Part shown: in pieces, positions 10,150 through 19,234 of the stretch
How positions within the stretch are numbered: the first letter of the stretch is position 1
Layout: each line of letters starts with the position of its first letter
DNA from: Planctomycetaceae bacterium
GTDB lineage: Bacteria > Planctomycetota > Planctomycetia > Planctomycetales > Planctomycetaceae
Length of the DNA stretch: 64,000 nucleotides
NCBI GenBank assembly: GCA_021732995.1
Contig: JAKFWA010000022.1
Span: forward strand, 1-64,000
Direction: 5' to 3'
Made by a program: the position numbers and the translations under genes
The notes under the pieces: model-generated
Told to the model about the DNA's origin: nothing
Seen by the model: only the letters and a program-made list of their open reading frames with translations
Databases searched by the model: none

Positions 10150-13100
10150 GTGAGTTCCACAACGCAATATGCTGAACTCGATGAGTTCATCGATTTCCAA
10201 CTGCAGAAGACGCGGCAGGGCATCAAGACGGTCGACATCGCAACGGCCATCTGCGGAGCCGTCGTTTTCGTGCTGGGTTACCTGCTGGTCTTCGTCGTCT
10301 GCGACCACTGGCTGATCACCGACGGTTTCGGCCCGGCGTCCCGCATTGGTCTGCTCAGCTTGCTCACGTTGGCCACGCTCGGCTGGCTGACCTGGAGAAT
10401 TGTGCTCCCGGCCATCCGTCAGGTGAACCGGCTGTATGCAGCTCGCACGCTGGAGGGTCACTCGCCCGAACTGCACAGCAATCTGTTGAACTGGGTCGAT
10501 CTCAAGTCTGCCGGCCGCGAAGTTTCGCCGCTGATCCTGCGTTCCATTGAAAAGCGAGCCGCTGTCGCGCTGTCACACGCAGACGTTGACGAAGCGGTTG
10601 ATCGCCGCCCGCTGCTGTACTGGCTGTACGCCATGCTGGCGGTTGTCACTGTGTTCTGCGGCTATGCCGTGTTCTCACCCAAGAAGGTCGGCCCGTCGAT
10701 CTGGCGTGCTTTGATGCCAGCCTCGGACGTGCAGGTCGCCACGCAGACTCAGATCCTCAAGGTGGAGCCGGGCACCACCGAGGTGATGGCCAGAACTCAG
10801 CTCGAAGTCATGGTGGAGCTAGCCGGCGACGAACCCGACCGCGTCGACCTGTTCTTCACTTCAGACGACCAGCGCCAGGTCGATCAAGTCGTCGAACTGC
10901 GCGCTTCCGAAGAGGGCTTGAAGCGGTATCGCGGGCTGATCCTCGGCGAGAACGGCGATGGGCTGCTGCAGAGCATTGAATACTACGTGCGCGCCGGCGA
11001 TGCCCGCTCGGAAACGTATCGCGTGACGGTCATTCAACCGCCGTCGGCCACGATCACGGAATTGGAGTATCAATTCCCGAAATACATGAAGCGTTCGAAG
11101 GAAAGCGGCCCGGGGCCGAATGTTGAAACGTATGAGGGCACTCAGGTCACATTCCGCGCAACAACCAACATGCCGATCGAATCGGCCGTGCTGCAGTTCT
11201 CGGACACCGAGAAGTTTACGTCCAAGGGCGAAGAGCAGCGGATGGACGTCAAGGAAGGCACGCAACTGTCGACTCGCTGGGCAGCCAAGTTCCGTTCGGA
11301 CGGTACCTATCCGAAGTTCTATCGCATGCAGGTAAAGACGAAGGCCGGGCAGGTCGATCCCGCCCCCAGCGTGCATGCCATCACTCTGAAGCCGGACATG
11401 CCGCCAGAGATCGAAATCGTCGCGCCGAAGGGCGATCTGGAAGTTCCTGCAAACGCCATCATCCCGATTGTCCTGAAGGCTCGTGATCAGGATTTTTCGC
11501 TCAGCGTTGTCGAAATGCATGTGCAGCGTGCGGGTCAGCCGTTCGACAAGAATGACCTGTATCGCGGTGACAGTCCGGAAACCGAAGTGCAGCATGACTG
11601 GCGCCTCGGCAACCTGGATCTGAAGGTCGATGACGTGCTGACTTACTGGTTCGTGGTGCGTGACAACAAAGAGCCCACTCCGAACTACAAGGACTCGCCG
11701 CGCCGCAAGATCACCATCAAGGATCGCATCCCCGAAGAAGACGCCAAGAAGCAGAACGAACAGGACAAAGAGAAGATCAAGTTCGAGCAGCAACAACAGC
11801 GTGAGGCTCAAAACGGAGATCAACCGCAACAGCCTCAGCCCAACGAGAACGGTGCACAGAACGAGAATCCCTCGGACGACGCGAACAACGAGAATCAGAC
11901 ACCCGACGCTGACAAGCCGCCGCGCGACGACAAGAAGAACGACGCGAACAAAAACAACGGCGATGGTCAGGACGGGAACAAGGGCGACAACAAGAACGCT
12001 GACTCGAAGAACGACGGCGGCAAGACCGGCGAAAAGCCGTCACCGACTGATAAGGGCAACGACAACAAAAATCAGGATGCCGGGAAGACTGGCAACAACG
12101 GCGACAAGAAAAGCGAGAAGCCGCTCGACAAGAGTGGTCGCGATGATGACGAAGTGCTGCGCCGAGCCCTTGAGCGTCAGCGCGACAAGAACAAGCAGGA
12201 CGGCGCGTCTGGTGAACAATCCAAAGACCCCATGGCGAATGATGGTACCAAGCCTGATACCACCAAACCGAACGGTGATAAGCAGGACGGTACTAAACCC
12301 GATGGTTCGAAACCGGACGGAACAAAACCTGAGGGCAGCAAGCCAGAAGGTACTAAGCCTGATGGCATGAACTCGGACGGATCGAAACCCGATGGCTCAA
12401 AGCCGGAAGGCACTAAGCCCGAGGGAACTAAACCGGATGGCGGCAAGCAAGAAGGGACCAAGCCCGAAGGCCAGAACGCCGATGGCTCGAAGCAAGACGG
12501 CACCAAGCAAGAGGGCTCGAAGCAGGAAGGAGCCAAGCAAGACGGCTCAAAGTCCGACGGGTCCAAGCCCGAGAAGTCTAAGTCGGACGGCTCGAAACAG
12601 GACGGTTCCAAGTCGGATGGCAGTAAATCTGACAGCTCGAAGCAGGATGGTTCAAAGAGCGACGGGTCTAAGCAGGACGGTTCGAAAGCTGATGGTTCGA
12701 AAGCTGATGGTTCGAAAGCTGATGGTTCGAAAGCTGATGGTTCGAAAGCTGATGGTTCGAAAGCTGATGGTTCGAAAGCTGATGGTTCGAAGCAGGACGG
12801 ATCTAAGTCAGACGGATCGAAGCAGGACGGATCTAAGTCGGACGGATCGAAGTCGGACGGATCGAAGTCTGATGGTTCCAAGCAAGATGGATCCAAGAGC
12901 GACAGTTCAAAACAAGACGGCTCTAAATTCGATGGGTCGAAAGCCGACGGTTCGAAATCGGATGGATCCAAGCAGGAGGGATCGAAGCAAGACGGAAGTA
13001 AGTCCGACGGAGCAAAGCCGGATGGATCCAAGCAAGATGGCAGCAAGCAGGACGGCTCCAAGCCCGATGGCGGGAAACAAGAAGGTTCCAAGCAAGAAGG

Positions 13101-13770
13101 CGGAAAACAGGAGGGCTCGAAGCAGGAAGGTGGGAAGCCAGAAGGCTCCCAGCAGAGTGGGTCTGAGAAAGACGGCGCGAAGTCTGACGGCGGTAAGCCC
13201 TCAGAGAATGCATCCGGTAAACCCGGCAAGCAGTCCCAGGAAGGGCCGCGCAAGAATTTGCCTCAAGGTACCAAACGCGAAGGCGGCGAGGCTGATCCTC
13301 TGGATTCCGAGAACCGCAACCAACCCGGCGAAGGCGCCGGCAAAACTGCCAACGATGCTGAACCCGCCAACCTGGAAGACAAACTTAAGGCGACGAACCT
13401 CGTACTCGATCGGTTGAAGAAGGACCTCGAACGTGGCGAAGTTGATGACGAGTTCCTGAAAGAACTCGGCTGGACCAAAGAGGACATGCAGCGCTTCGTC
13501 GATCGGCTCGACAAGCAGATGAAGTCCGGGAAAGACGACACTCCGGCCGAACAGGTCCGCCGTCGTCAGTTCGAGGAGATGCTGAAGTCCCTCGATCTGA
13601 ACGCGAAGGGCGACAAGCGTCAGGACAGCAACACCACGAAGCGTTCCACCAGCGACTTCAGCGACCGCCGAGCTCCCGTGCCCGTCGAGTACAACAAAGC
13701 CGTCGAGGAATACACCAAACGCCTCGCCAAGCAAAAGAAACCGGCTGCTCCTGCGAGTAACAAGAAGTAG
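10150..13770 (+). CDS. Giant DUF4175-like membrane protein with DGSK pentapeptide repeats
   Basis: A 1206-residue protein starting at a GTG. Hydrophobic segments near residues 35-60, 72-92 and 154-176 give an N-terminal membrane domain. A periplasmic beta-rich region follows (about 200-530), resembling the DUF4175-type proteins seen with MoxR/Bat operons. Residues ~530-700 are Gln/Asn/Lys/Asp-rich. Residues ~700-1015 are a long array of five-residue repeats of the form x-D/E-G-S/T-K (x = K, P, Q, S or A). The final ~190 residues (NLEDKLKATNLVLDRLKKDLERGEVD onward) return to an ordered helical domain. The repeats are lysine/aspartate alternating and probably disordered and polyampholytic. No Bat/MoxR partners are next to it. 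Function unknown; an envelope or cell-surface spacer role is plausible. Confidence 0.8.
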   Translation: MSSTTQYAELDEFIDFQLQKTRQGIKTVDIATAICGAVVFVLGYLLVFVVCDHWLITDGFGPASRIGLLSLLTLATLGWLTWRIVLPAIRQVNRLYAARTLEGHSPELHSNLLNWVDLKSAGREVSPLILRSIEKRAAVALSHADVDEAVDRRPLLYWLYAMLAVVTVFCGYAVFSPKKVGPSIWRALMPASDVQVATQTQILKVEPGTTEVMARTQLEVMVELAGDEPDRVDLFFTSDDQRQVDQVVELRASEEGLKRYRGLILGENGDGLLQSIEYYVRAGDARSETYRVTVIQPPSATITELEYQFPKYMKRSKESGPGPNVETYEGTQVTFRATTNMPIESAVLQFSDTEKFTSKGEEQRMDVKEGTQLSTRWAAKFRSDGTYPKFYRMQVKTKAGQVDPAPSVHAITLKPDMPPEIEIVAPKGDLEVPANAIIPIVLKARDQDFSLSVVEMHVQRAGQPFDKNDLYRGDSPETEVQHDWRLGNLDLKVDDVLTYWFVVRDNKEPTPNYKDSPRRKITIKDRIPEEDAKKQNEQDKEKIKFEQQQQREAQNGDQPQQPQPNENGAQNENPSDDANNENQTPDADKPPRDDKKNDANKNNGDGQDGNKGDNKNADSKNDGGKTGEKPSPTDKGNDNKNQDAGKTGNNGDKKSEKPLDKSGRDDDEVLRRALERQRDKNKQDGASGEQSKDPMANDGTKPDTTKPNGDKQDGTKPDGSKPDGTKPEGSKPEGTKPDGMNSDGSKPDGSKPEGTKPEGTKPDGGKQEGTKPEGQNADGSKQDGTKQEGSKQEGAKQDGSKSDGSKPEKSKSDGSKQDGSKSDGSKSDSSKQDGSKSDGSKQDGSKADGSKADGSKADGSKADGSKADGSKADGSKADGSKQDGSKSDGSKQDGSKSDGSKSDGSKSDGSKQDGSKSDSSKQDGSKFDGSKADGSKSDGSKQEGSKQDGSKSDGAKPDGSKQDGSKQDGSKPDGGKQEGSKQEGGKQEGSKQEGGKPEGSQQSGSEKDGAKSDGGKPSENASGKPGKQSQEGPRKNLPQGTKREGGEADPLDSENRNQPGEGAGKTANDAEPANLEDKLKATNLVLDRLKKDLERGEVDDEFLKELGWTKEDMQRFVDRLDKQMKSGKDDTPAEQVRRRQFEEMLKSLDLNAKGDKRQDSNTTKRSTSDFSDRRAPVPVEYNKAVEEYTKRLAKQKKPAAPASNKK
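12688..12792 (+). repeat. Seven tandem 15-bp units inside the DGSK gene
   Basis: Seven consecutive 15-bp units encoding ADGSK are identical at the DNA level, except that the last unit ends AAG instead of AAA. The surrounding pentapeptide codons vary at synonymous sites. The local identity implies recent slippage or unequal recombination within an older diverged array. Confidence 0.93.
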
Positions 13771-13835
13771 CCGAGGCTGGGAAGTTCACGGGTGAAGTCT
13801 GTTTTTCTCCGTGAAACGCCACTGGCCCGCGCTCG

Positions 13836-14375
13836 TCAGGTTTTGTTGTTGGCTCTCCGTCTTATTTGCATTCGTACTGCGAATAGATAGGCCGAGCCTG
13901 TAATGACTCCAATCGCGCCGCCCGCGTAGCTGAAGTTGTGCATGTTTCCCGCCCGCGCGAATGCGATGCGGTCTGAAACGTCGTACGGCCGCCAGTCGTC
14001 CGGCAGCGTACTTTCCGAGATTGTCAGATACCCATAAGCGAGCGCTCCCAGACCAACCACAAGCGTTGTCACGACAACCACAGCGAACGCGGTCAACGCG
14101 TGCCTCCGATATGAATCTGCGTCTGGCAGAATCAATCCCACGAGCAACACGGGTGCGCCCACAATCAGTCCCATCCACCATGATGCCAACCAGCCGACAA
14201 GCGATGCACCCAGGCGACTCTGGAGTACTTCAGGCACATGGAACTGGTGGAACTTGAAGGCGTGGAAGTAGTCGGGAGAAACGGTGTAAGAAATCTGGTT
14301 GTGAATTGAGCCGTAGGTTCCGGCAACAACGCAGGCCAACATCAGCAGGATGGGGAATTGTGCGAGCTTCGACAT
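13836..14375 (-). CDS. Conserved hypothetical membrane protein
   Basis: A 179-residue protein with about four transmembrane helices (residues 5-25, 57-80, 90-115 and 148-170). The conserved-looking segment FHAFKFHQFHVPEVLQSRLGASLVGWLASWWMG sits between helices one and two and is rich in His and aromatic residues. I recognise no named family. The ATG follows an upstream TTTCTCC stretch rather than a good Shine-Dalgarno. The gene converges with the DGSK-repeat gene (65-bp gap) and is followed upstream by the HAD-like gene on the same strand. Confidence 0.7.
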   Translation of the reverse strand: MSKLAQFPILLMLACVVAGTYGSIHNQISYTVSPDYFHAFKFHQFHVPEVLQSRLGASLVGWLASWWMGLIVGAPVLLVGLILPDADSYRRHALTAFAVVVVTTLVVGLGALAYGYLTISESTLPDDWRPYDVSDRIAFARAGNMHNFSYAGGAIGVITGSAYLFAVRMQIRRRANNKT

Positions 14376-14440
14376 GGAGAAACTTGCGGCTTGACTACAC
14401 CGGCAGGCACCAAGGACTGCGGTGTTGGTCTATCAGATTC

Positions 14441-15406
14441 TCAATTTCCCGGTGCGACGATCTGGCTGATCTGAGTGAGGTCGGTCACCAGGCGCTTGGG
14501 CTTCAGGTCGGGGTGGTTCAGCTCAACGACTGAGGCTTTGAGGCTGGTCTTGTCGCCAGCGAAGAGGACCGTGCGGAAACCGAATTCTCGAGCGACGGCG
14601 AGATCGCCCGCGAGTCGCGTGCTAACATACAGTGTCTCACGCGGGCTGATTCTCAAGTCGGCCAGTTTGCGCACGGCGGTCTCATAGAGAATCCGCGACG
14701 GCTTACGGACTCCGAACTGATGCGACAGCACGCGGCAGTTGGGGGCGAACAGGCTGTCGAGCGAGAGCGAAGGGTCCTGCTTCTGGAAGCAGCGTTCGAG
14801 TTCTAGCAGTGAGAACTCCTGAGCCTCCGCCAGCAGGCCTTGCACGAAGCCGGCGTTGGACAGCATGCCGATCGCGCGTTGAGCTCGATGCACGGCCTGC
14901 ACTCCCTGGAAGCAGGAGTGGAAGTAATACGCCACTTTGCTGGCGAAGGCCGACAGGTCACCGAAGCGAGCTTCTTCGTAAGCGTAGCCGCGTTCGATCA
15001 TCTGATTGATCAGGAGGCGCCAGATCTCGGCGGAAGAAATTTGGGGGAACTCAGTGTCAGTGGCGGGGTTGGCCTGCTCAAGATGTTCGAACACCCGCTT
15101 GTATTGCTGGTAGAGCAGCGCGGCCGCAGCGGCGGGATCACCACCAATGGCGGACTGCATGCGGAATTCGGCAATGGTGCGTTCGAGGGGCGGTTGCATG
15201 CGGGACGGCTTGAAATGGAACTGCATCAGGTCGCCGTCGCTGATTCGCAGCAACGTGCCGTACAGATTCCACATCACGGCTCGAATGCCCTCAATGTGCT
15301 TGAGGTGCGGACGCGCGGCGATGTCGACGAGCTTTGGTGGCTCAGGCCAGTCAAAGTCGGATCGCTTGTTGAGGGAAGCAGCGTATTCGTGGAGTGAGAG
15401 AGGCAT
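14441..15406 (-). CDS. HAD-superfamily-like protein with altered catalytic motif
   Basis: A 321-residue protein with a haloacid-dehalogenase-like layout: motif I as VMWNLYGTLL (residues 44-53), a helical cap (~80-200), a Lys region FGVRKPSRILYETAV, and a motif IV-like VSTRLAGDLAVAREFGFRTVLF. In active HADs motif I begins with the nucleophilic Asp (DLYGTL). Here residue 47 is Asn, encoded AAT. Motif IV also lacks the usual GDxxxxD pattern. The protein may therefore be a non-catalytic or divergent member, possibly a binding or regulatory protein. It stands between an unknown membrane protein and a pilin-like gene. The fold call is moderate, the activity doubtful. Confidence 0.7.
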   Translation of the reverse strand: MPLSLHEYAASLNKRSDFDWPEPPKLVDIAARPHLKHIEGIRAVMWNLYGTLLRISDGDLMQFHFKPSRMQPPLERTIAEFRMQSAIGGDPAAAAALLYQQYKRVFEHLEQANPATDTEFPQISSAEIWRLLINQMIERGYAYEEARFGDLSAFASKVAYYFHSCFQGVQAVHRAQRAIGMLSNAGFVQGLLAEAQEFSLLELERCFQKQDPSLSLDSLFAPNCRVLSHQFGVRKPSRILYETAVRKLADLRISPRETLYVSTRLAGDLAVAREFGFRTVLFAGDKTSLKASVVELNHPDLKPKRLVTDLTQISQIVAPGN

Positions 15407-15649
15407 CGCAGCGGCAGAAGAAATGAGGGTTCAAAATCATCTCCCAGTTGTGACTCACGGCCCCGAGAGCCAGCAGGAGATGTATCCTAGAGAAACGTGC
15501 GTGCTCGGCGTCCCTTGTTCGCGTGACTCGCGGCAATTCGGGGACAGTTGGTAGTTGCTCGCGGCAAGTCGTGGTTTGATGCTCGTGGCGAGGCGGCCGG
15601 TCGCTGCCAACAACCGGCCACCCAGTGCCACAACCAAACCTAAGCTGCT

Positions 15650-15955
15650 TTATTCTTCAGACTCAGCACCCGAGCCTTGGATATCGAACTGGCTGTCGCA
15701 GGCATCGCGTTCATCGCTGAAGCTGCTGCCAACCTTGGAACCTTTTCCACAGGAACGAGATCCGTTGACTGAGAACGATTGATTCATAGAGCCAAAGGCC
15801 GAGGCGACGTCTTCGAGTTCGTTGTTGACGCTGGCCGAGATTTCAGCGAGGCCGACGACCAGACCGAGAACCGCGATGGTGGCGATGAGGATCAGTTCGG
15901 CGGAGATCAGGAAGCCAGTTTCGTCGTTGAGCAGTTTGGTGAAGAGTGTCTTCAT
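15650..15955 (-). CDS. Small Flp/type IVb pilin-like protein
   Basis: A 101-residue protein starting at the ATG at 15955; a longer in-frame extension upstream has no support. The N-terminus KLLNDETGFLISAELILIA, followed by about 22 hydrophobic residues, resembles a prepilin cleaved after Gly with a class III signal. The Glu is at +6 rather than the usual +5. The tail (residues 60-101) is Ser/Gly/Asp-rich with two Cys residues (C69, C86) that could form a disulfide. It resembles Flp/TadE-like minor pilins. No pilus genes are adjacent; an ATPase and a secretin lie elsewhere in the window. An alternative is a simple membrane-anchored small protein. Confidence 0.65.
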   Translation of the reverse strand: MKTLFTKLLNDETGFLISAELILIATIAVLGLVVGLAEISASVNNELEDVASAFGSMNQSFSVNGSRSCGKGSKVGSSFSDERDACDSQFDIQGSGAESEE

Positions 15956-16499
15956 GTGTCGGATCCTGTTGCGAAATGTTTGGTTGGTTTGAGGCTCAGC
16001 TTGGCAGGCTGTTGTTTGTTGCCTCGTGTGTTGGATGTGAGGGTGTAAAGCAGGGTGAGTGCCAGACCGCGAAACCGCGTTCAAGAATCTTTGCAGTCGC
16101 GTTATTGAGTCGACGCAAACGACTACAGCTAAAGGCATTAGAGATTTCAGGATCGCCGCACGCATTTCGGGCGACTGTAAAGCGACCGTCGAACGCGTGG
16201 CGGATCGGCAACGTGACAAATCAGAAGCGAGCCTGCGTTGCCGAGCGGAAGTGCTGGTGGCTCAATCACTTCCGCCAGTGTTGCTATCAATGATGCCGCT
16301 GAGGCCACTGAGCAACGTCACCTCGTAGGAAGTAAGTGCGCGACGCAGTTTGGGAGGGCGAGGCTCCTGCCGAGCCGTTTCATGTTGCTAACGCGGCTCG
16401 GCAGGAGCCTCGCCCTCCCAGGCATTCTTCGCGACCCCGTCAAGCCGCATTACCCGCCGCGACGGCACCCGGACGCGCGGTTACTTCCCGGGACTCGCC
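15956..16499. other. 544-bp gap without a supported gene
   Basis: No reading frame here has a convincing start or protein-like composition. The gap contains the pilin gene upstream region and the perfect 27-bp palindrome at 16351-16420. The rest shows nothing I can name. Confidence 0.55.
16351..16420. repeat. Perfect 27-bp inverted repeat (WEGEAPAEP-type element)
   Basis: Arms 16351-16377 and 16394-16420 are exact reverse complements with a 16-nt loop. The left arm read forward encodes the peptide WEGEAPAEP, a hallmark of a widespread intergenic palindromic repeat in planctomycetes and some other bacteria. No transposase is present; it is a REP/MITE-like element. A strong cruciform or mRNA hairpin is expected. 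Confidence 0.92.
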
Positions 16500-17357
16500 T
16501 CATTCGCTCTTGGGCAATCCCGATGAATCATCGCTCTTCACATAGAACTGGCTGAGGTCGACGCCGCCCTTCTGTTCCTGTTCGATCACCTGCATGCGTT
16601 TCTCGATGAGCTGGAAGCGTTGCTCGATCACCGGATGAATGATGCGCTCTTCATTCTTGTTCTTCGGTCGCGGCACGGCGGGGTAGCCCAGTTGCCGCTG
16701 CAGCGCGGCGAACATGTAGAGCGGGTCTTTGCCGCGATTGGCTTTCGCGATGCGACCTTCTCGAGTTCCGAACAGCAGCGGCACCGGCGATTGCCAGTTC
16801 GGATCGCGTGTGGCTCGTCGCTTCTCCTCGACGGCGAACTCAGACCGCAGATAGAGCAGGTCGCTGAGCTCTGTCATGCCGAGCTGCTTCTGTGCCATGG
16901 AGATCCAGGTGCGCCAATCTGCGGAATACATCGTGTCGGCCGCGATGGCTCGCATACCGTCGTCGTAGCCGAGTCGATTGCGGGCAATGCATTCAAACTG
17001 GAACAGAAACAGCCCGGCCGGAGTTGCCTTGTCAGAGCCGCGATATGCGGCTTCGAACTCCAGAATCTGCAGCCCGATTAGGCCATCGAACCGGGTCTTG
17101 TCATCTTCGGCGTTGGTCATGACCATCGCTTGAAACGGCGTGAAGTAGTGCGACACCGTCCGCATGCCGTCGCTGAGTCTGCCCTTGTGCTTGATCTCAC
17201 CGAGCAGAAAGTCGATGGCCATCGGCAGTTTGGTGGTGCTCAGCAACTCTTCCTGCACTTGTGCGAGGACCTCTTGAACAGGCACACCATCGATCTGCCG
17301 CTCGCGCATGATCTGCCAGAAGTATGCCTGTTCGATGTACTCTTCACGTTCGAGCAT
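16500..17357 (-). CDS. Conserved hypothetical protein, 285 aa
   Basis: A soluble-looking 285-residue protein without signal peptide or membrane segment. It is mostly helical by composition, with segments such as LEREEYIEQAYFWQIMRERQIDG at the start, GMRTVSHYFTPFQAMVM near residue 62, and a C-terminal helix IEQRFQLIEKRMQVIEQEQKGG. I recognise no domain. Codon use and GC content match its neighbours, so it is probably a native core or lineage gene. It is isolated between a repeat-bearing gap and the aldehyde dehydrogenase gene. Confidence 0.7.
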   Translation of the reverse strand: MLEREEYIEQAYFWQIMRERQIDGVPVQEVLAQVQEELLSTTKLPMAIDFLLGEIKHKGRLSDGMRTVSHYFTPFQAMVMTNAEDDKTRFDGLIGLQILEFEAAYRGSDKATPAGLFLFQFECIARNRLGYDDGMRAIAADTMYSADWRTWISMAQKQLGMTELSDLLYLRSEFAVEEKRRATRDPNWQSPVPLLFGTREGRIAKANRGKDPLYMFAALQRQLGYPAVPRPKNKNEERIIHPVIEQRFQLIEKRMQVIEQEQKGGVDLSQFYVKSDDSSGLPKSE

Positions 17358-17530
17358 GAAAGCCCAATCCCTTGCAGCCCGACGGCCGGACCCGAGAACA
17401 GGTGATGCAGCAGCGCCTGGCGAAAGTTTTGAATCCGCGCAGCAGCTTGTGCTCGGGTTACCGAGTCAGGGTGATTGAAGTCAGGAGTAAGCTTCGCTCA
17501 GATCTTGTTGCCTCACCTGAAACTCAGGTG

Positions 17531-19108
17531 CTAAGTGACAACATCGCCCTGAGTCCACTTGCCGTCCACAAGTCGCCAGGCGCCGGTGCTGTTGCTGTTC
17601 TGCAGGACGGGTGGCAGCCGGTGCAGCCGGACGGCGTCATAGCATTGCAGCATTCCGAAGCGGCGAATTCCCGCAGGAATACCGACGGCCGTGAAGCCGG
17701 GGTGTCCAGTTGCGGGGAATGGGCCACCGTGATTCATGGCGGGTGAAACCGCAACGCCCGTCGGGGCCTTGTCGTTCAGCAGGCGCCCAACCTTCGTTCG
17801 CAGGGCAGGGGCCACGCGGTCGTAGAGCCCGTCATCACTGCCTTGAGTATCGCTATAGATGCAGCCGGTGAGATTTCCTTCGAAGTGATCCAGCACCGCG
17901 AGCAGCTCAGCTTCATCCTGAGCAACGATCATCAGCGAGCTGTTGCCGAAAGCTTCCGTCTGCAAATCGGCGGAGTTGTTGATGAACGTCTTGGCGTCGA
18001 CTCGGAGCAGGGTGTTGCGGTGTGAGAAGCCCTTACCGCCGCCCGGTTGTCCGCCAGTGACGACAGTCGCTCCGGCTTTCTGCAAAGCCTGAATGCCCGC
18101 GATGAAATTCTTCTGCACACCTTCCCCGAGGAACGTGCCGACGGCAGCGGCTTCGAACTTTTGTGCAACCACGGAGATGAATTGCTCCGCCGCGGAGTTC
18201 TTCAAGAGAACAACGATTCCGGGATTGGTGCAGAACTGGCCGTTGCCCATCAGGCAGCTTGAGCTGAAGTCGGCAGCCAGAGCATCGAGTCGTTCGGTCA
18301 GCGCACCGGGCAGAATGATGACGGGGTTGATACTCGACAGTTCGAGATAGATCGGCTTACCGACCTTGTCAGCCGCTTCCTTGAGTACGAGCCCAGTGTG
18401 TCGCGCGCCGGTGTAACCAATCGCTCCAATCGACGGATGGCTGACGAGTTTGCAGCCATCCTGATGACTGGTGCGATAGATCAACTGCACAAAGCCGGGA
18501 GGCATATCAGTTTCCCGCGCGGCTTCGCGAGCTGCTTCCGCGAACAGCCGAGTCGTTCCCGGATGCGAAGAGTGGCCCTTGGCGATGACCGGGTTACCGG
18601 CGGCAACAGCGGCTGCGAAGTCGCCGCCAGATGCGCCGTTGAATGCGAACGGAAAATTGTTCGGACCGAAGACCACTACCGGGCCGATCGGGCCAAGCAC
18701 CGAGCGGATGTTGGCTTTCGAGTCGATCGTCGGCAGAGCCCAACTGCCTTCGCGTGCGGCGGCGGCGGCCTGGCGGAGCTGGCTCACTGTGCGTGGCAGT
18801 TCGGCGACCTTCAGCCGGGGTTCTACAGGCAGGGCGGTTTCTTGATTGGCGGTTTGAATCAAGGCATCGGCACGCTGTTCGATTTTCGCAGCGTATGCTT
18901 CGAGGAACTTGGCGAAGCGTTCGCCCGGCCAGCCGCGCGTGGCTTTGGATGCGGCAGCGGCAGCGTTGATGGCCGCTTCGACTTCGCTCCAGGGGCTGAC
19001 TGGATAGTCGCCTGCGATGGCTTCGGTGGTGGCGGGGTTGACCGCCTGAAACGTGGTCGTGCCTGTGGACACGCGCCATTCGCCGTTAATCAGAACTGGG
19101 TATGTCAT
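17531..19108 (-). CDS. Aldehyde dehydrogenase, 2,5-dioxovalerate (ketoglutarate semialdehyde) type
   Basis: A 525-residue NAD(P)+-dependent aldehyde dehydrogenase. The N-terminus YPVLINGEWR, the cofactor region VVVFGPNNFPFAFNGASGGDFAAA, the catalytic Glu in YLELSSINPVII and the nucleophilic Cys in GNGQFCTNPGIVV are clear. The pattern ELSSINPV and the insertion pattern match the alpha-ketoglutaric semialdehyde dehydrogenase (2,5-dioxovalerate dehydrogenase) subgroup, which ends non-phosphorylative pentose and hexuronate pathways and hydroxyproline degradation. I chose the ATG at 19108; a GTG-type extension to 19192 has no support. It is monocistronic. It could act with sugar catabolism genes elsewhere, but no dehydratase partner is in view. 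Confidence 0.85.
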   Translation of the reverse strand: MTYPVLINGEWRVSTGTTTFQAVNPATTEAIAGDYPVSPWSEVEAAINAAAAASKATRGWPGERFAKFLEAYAAKIEQRADALIQTANQETALPVEPRLKVAELPRTVSQLRQAAAAAREGSWALPTIDSKANIRSVLGPIGPVVVFGPNNFPFAFNGASGGDFAAAVAAGNPVIAKGHSSHPGTTRLFAEAAREAARETDMPPGFVQLIYRTSHQDGCKLVSHPSIGAIGYTGARHTGLVLKEAADKVGKPIYLELSSINPVIILPGALTERLDALAADFSSSCLMGNGQFCTNPGIVVLLKNSAAEQFISVVAQKFEAAAVGTFLGEGVQKNFIAGIQALQKAGATVVTGGQPGGGKGFSHRNTLLRVDAKTFINNSADLQTEAFGNSSLMIVAQDEAELLAVLDHFEGNLTGCIYSDTQGSDDGLYDRVAPALRTKVGRLLNDKAPTGVAVSPAMNHGGPFPATGHPGFTAVGIPAGIRRFGMLQCYDAVRLHRLPPVLQNSNSTGAWRLVDGKWTQGDVVT

Positions 19109-19234
19109 GGAGTGAGTTTCGTAGAATGGAATAAATTGAATCGTCGCGATTGGTGAGTGCGACGCAGGGTTCAGAAAGACCACCCAAAGCATACGCAGGA
19201 TCGCGCCTGCGGAGTACCGACGACGGGCAGCGGG

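Noticed and set aside
12688-12792. Possible CRISPR-like array of short regular repeats
   Set aside because: Units are 15 bp, contiguous without spacers and in frame inside a coding region; no cas genes are in the window.
12177-13253. Long minus-strand frame (358 codons) with FEPS/LDPS-like repeats
   Set aside because: It is the mirror of the DGSK repeat codons on the plus strand; its length follows from the repeat, and it lacks a start context and any family.
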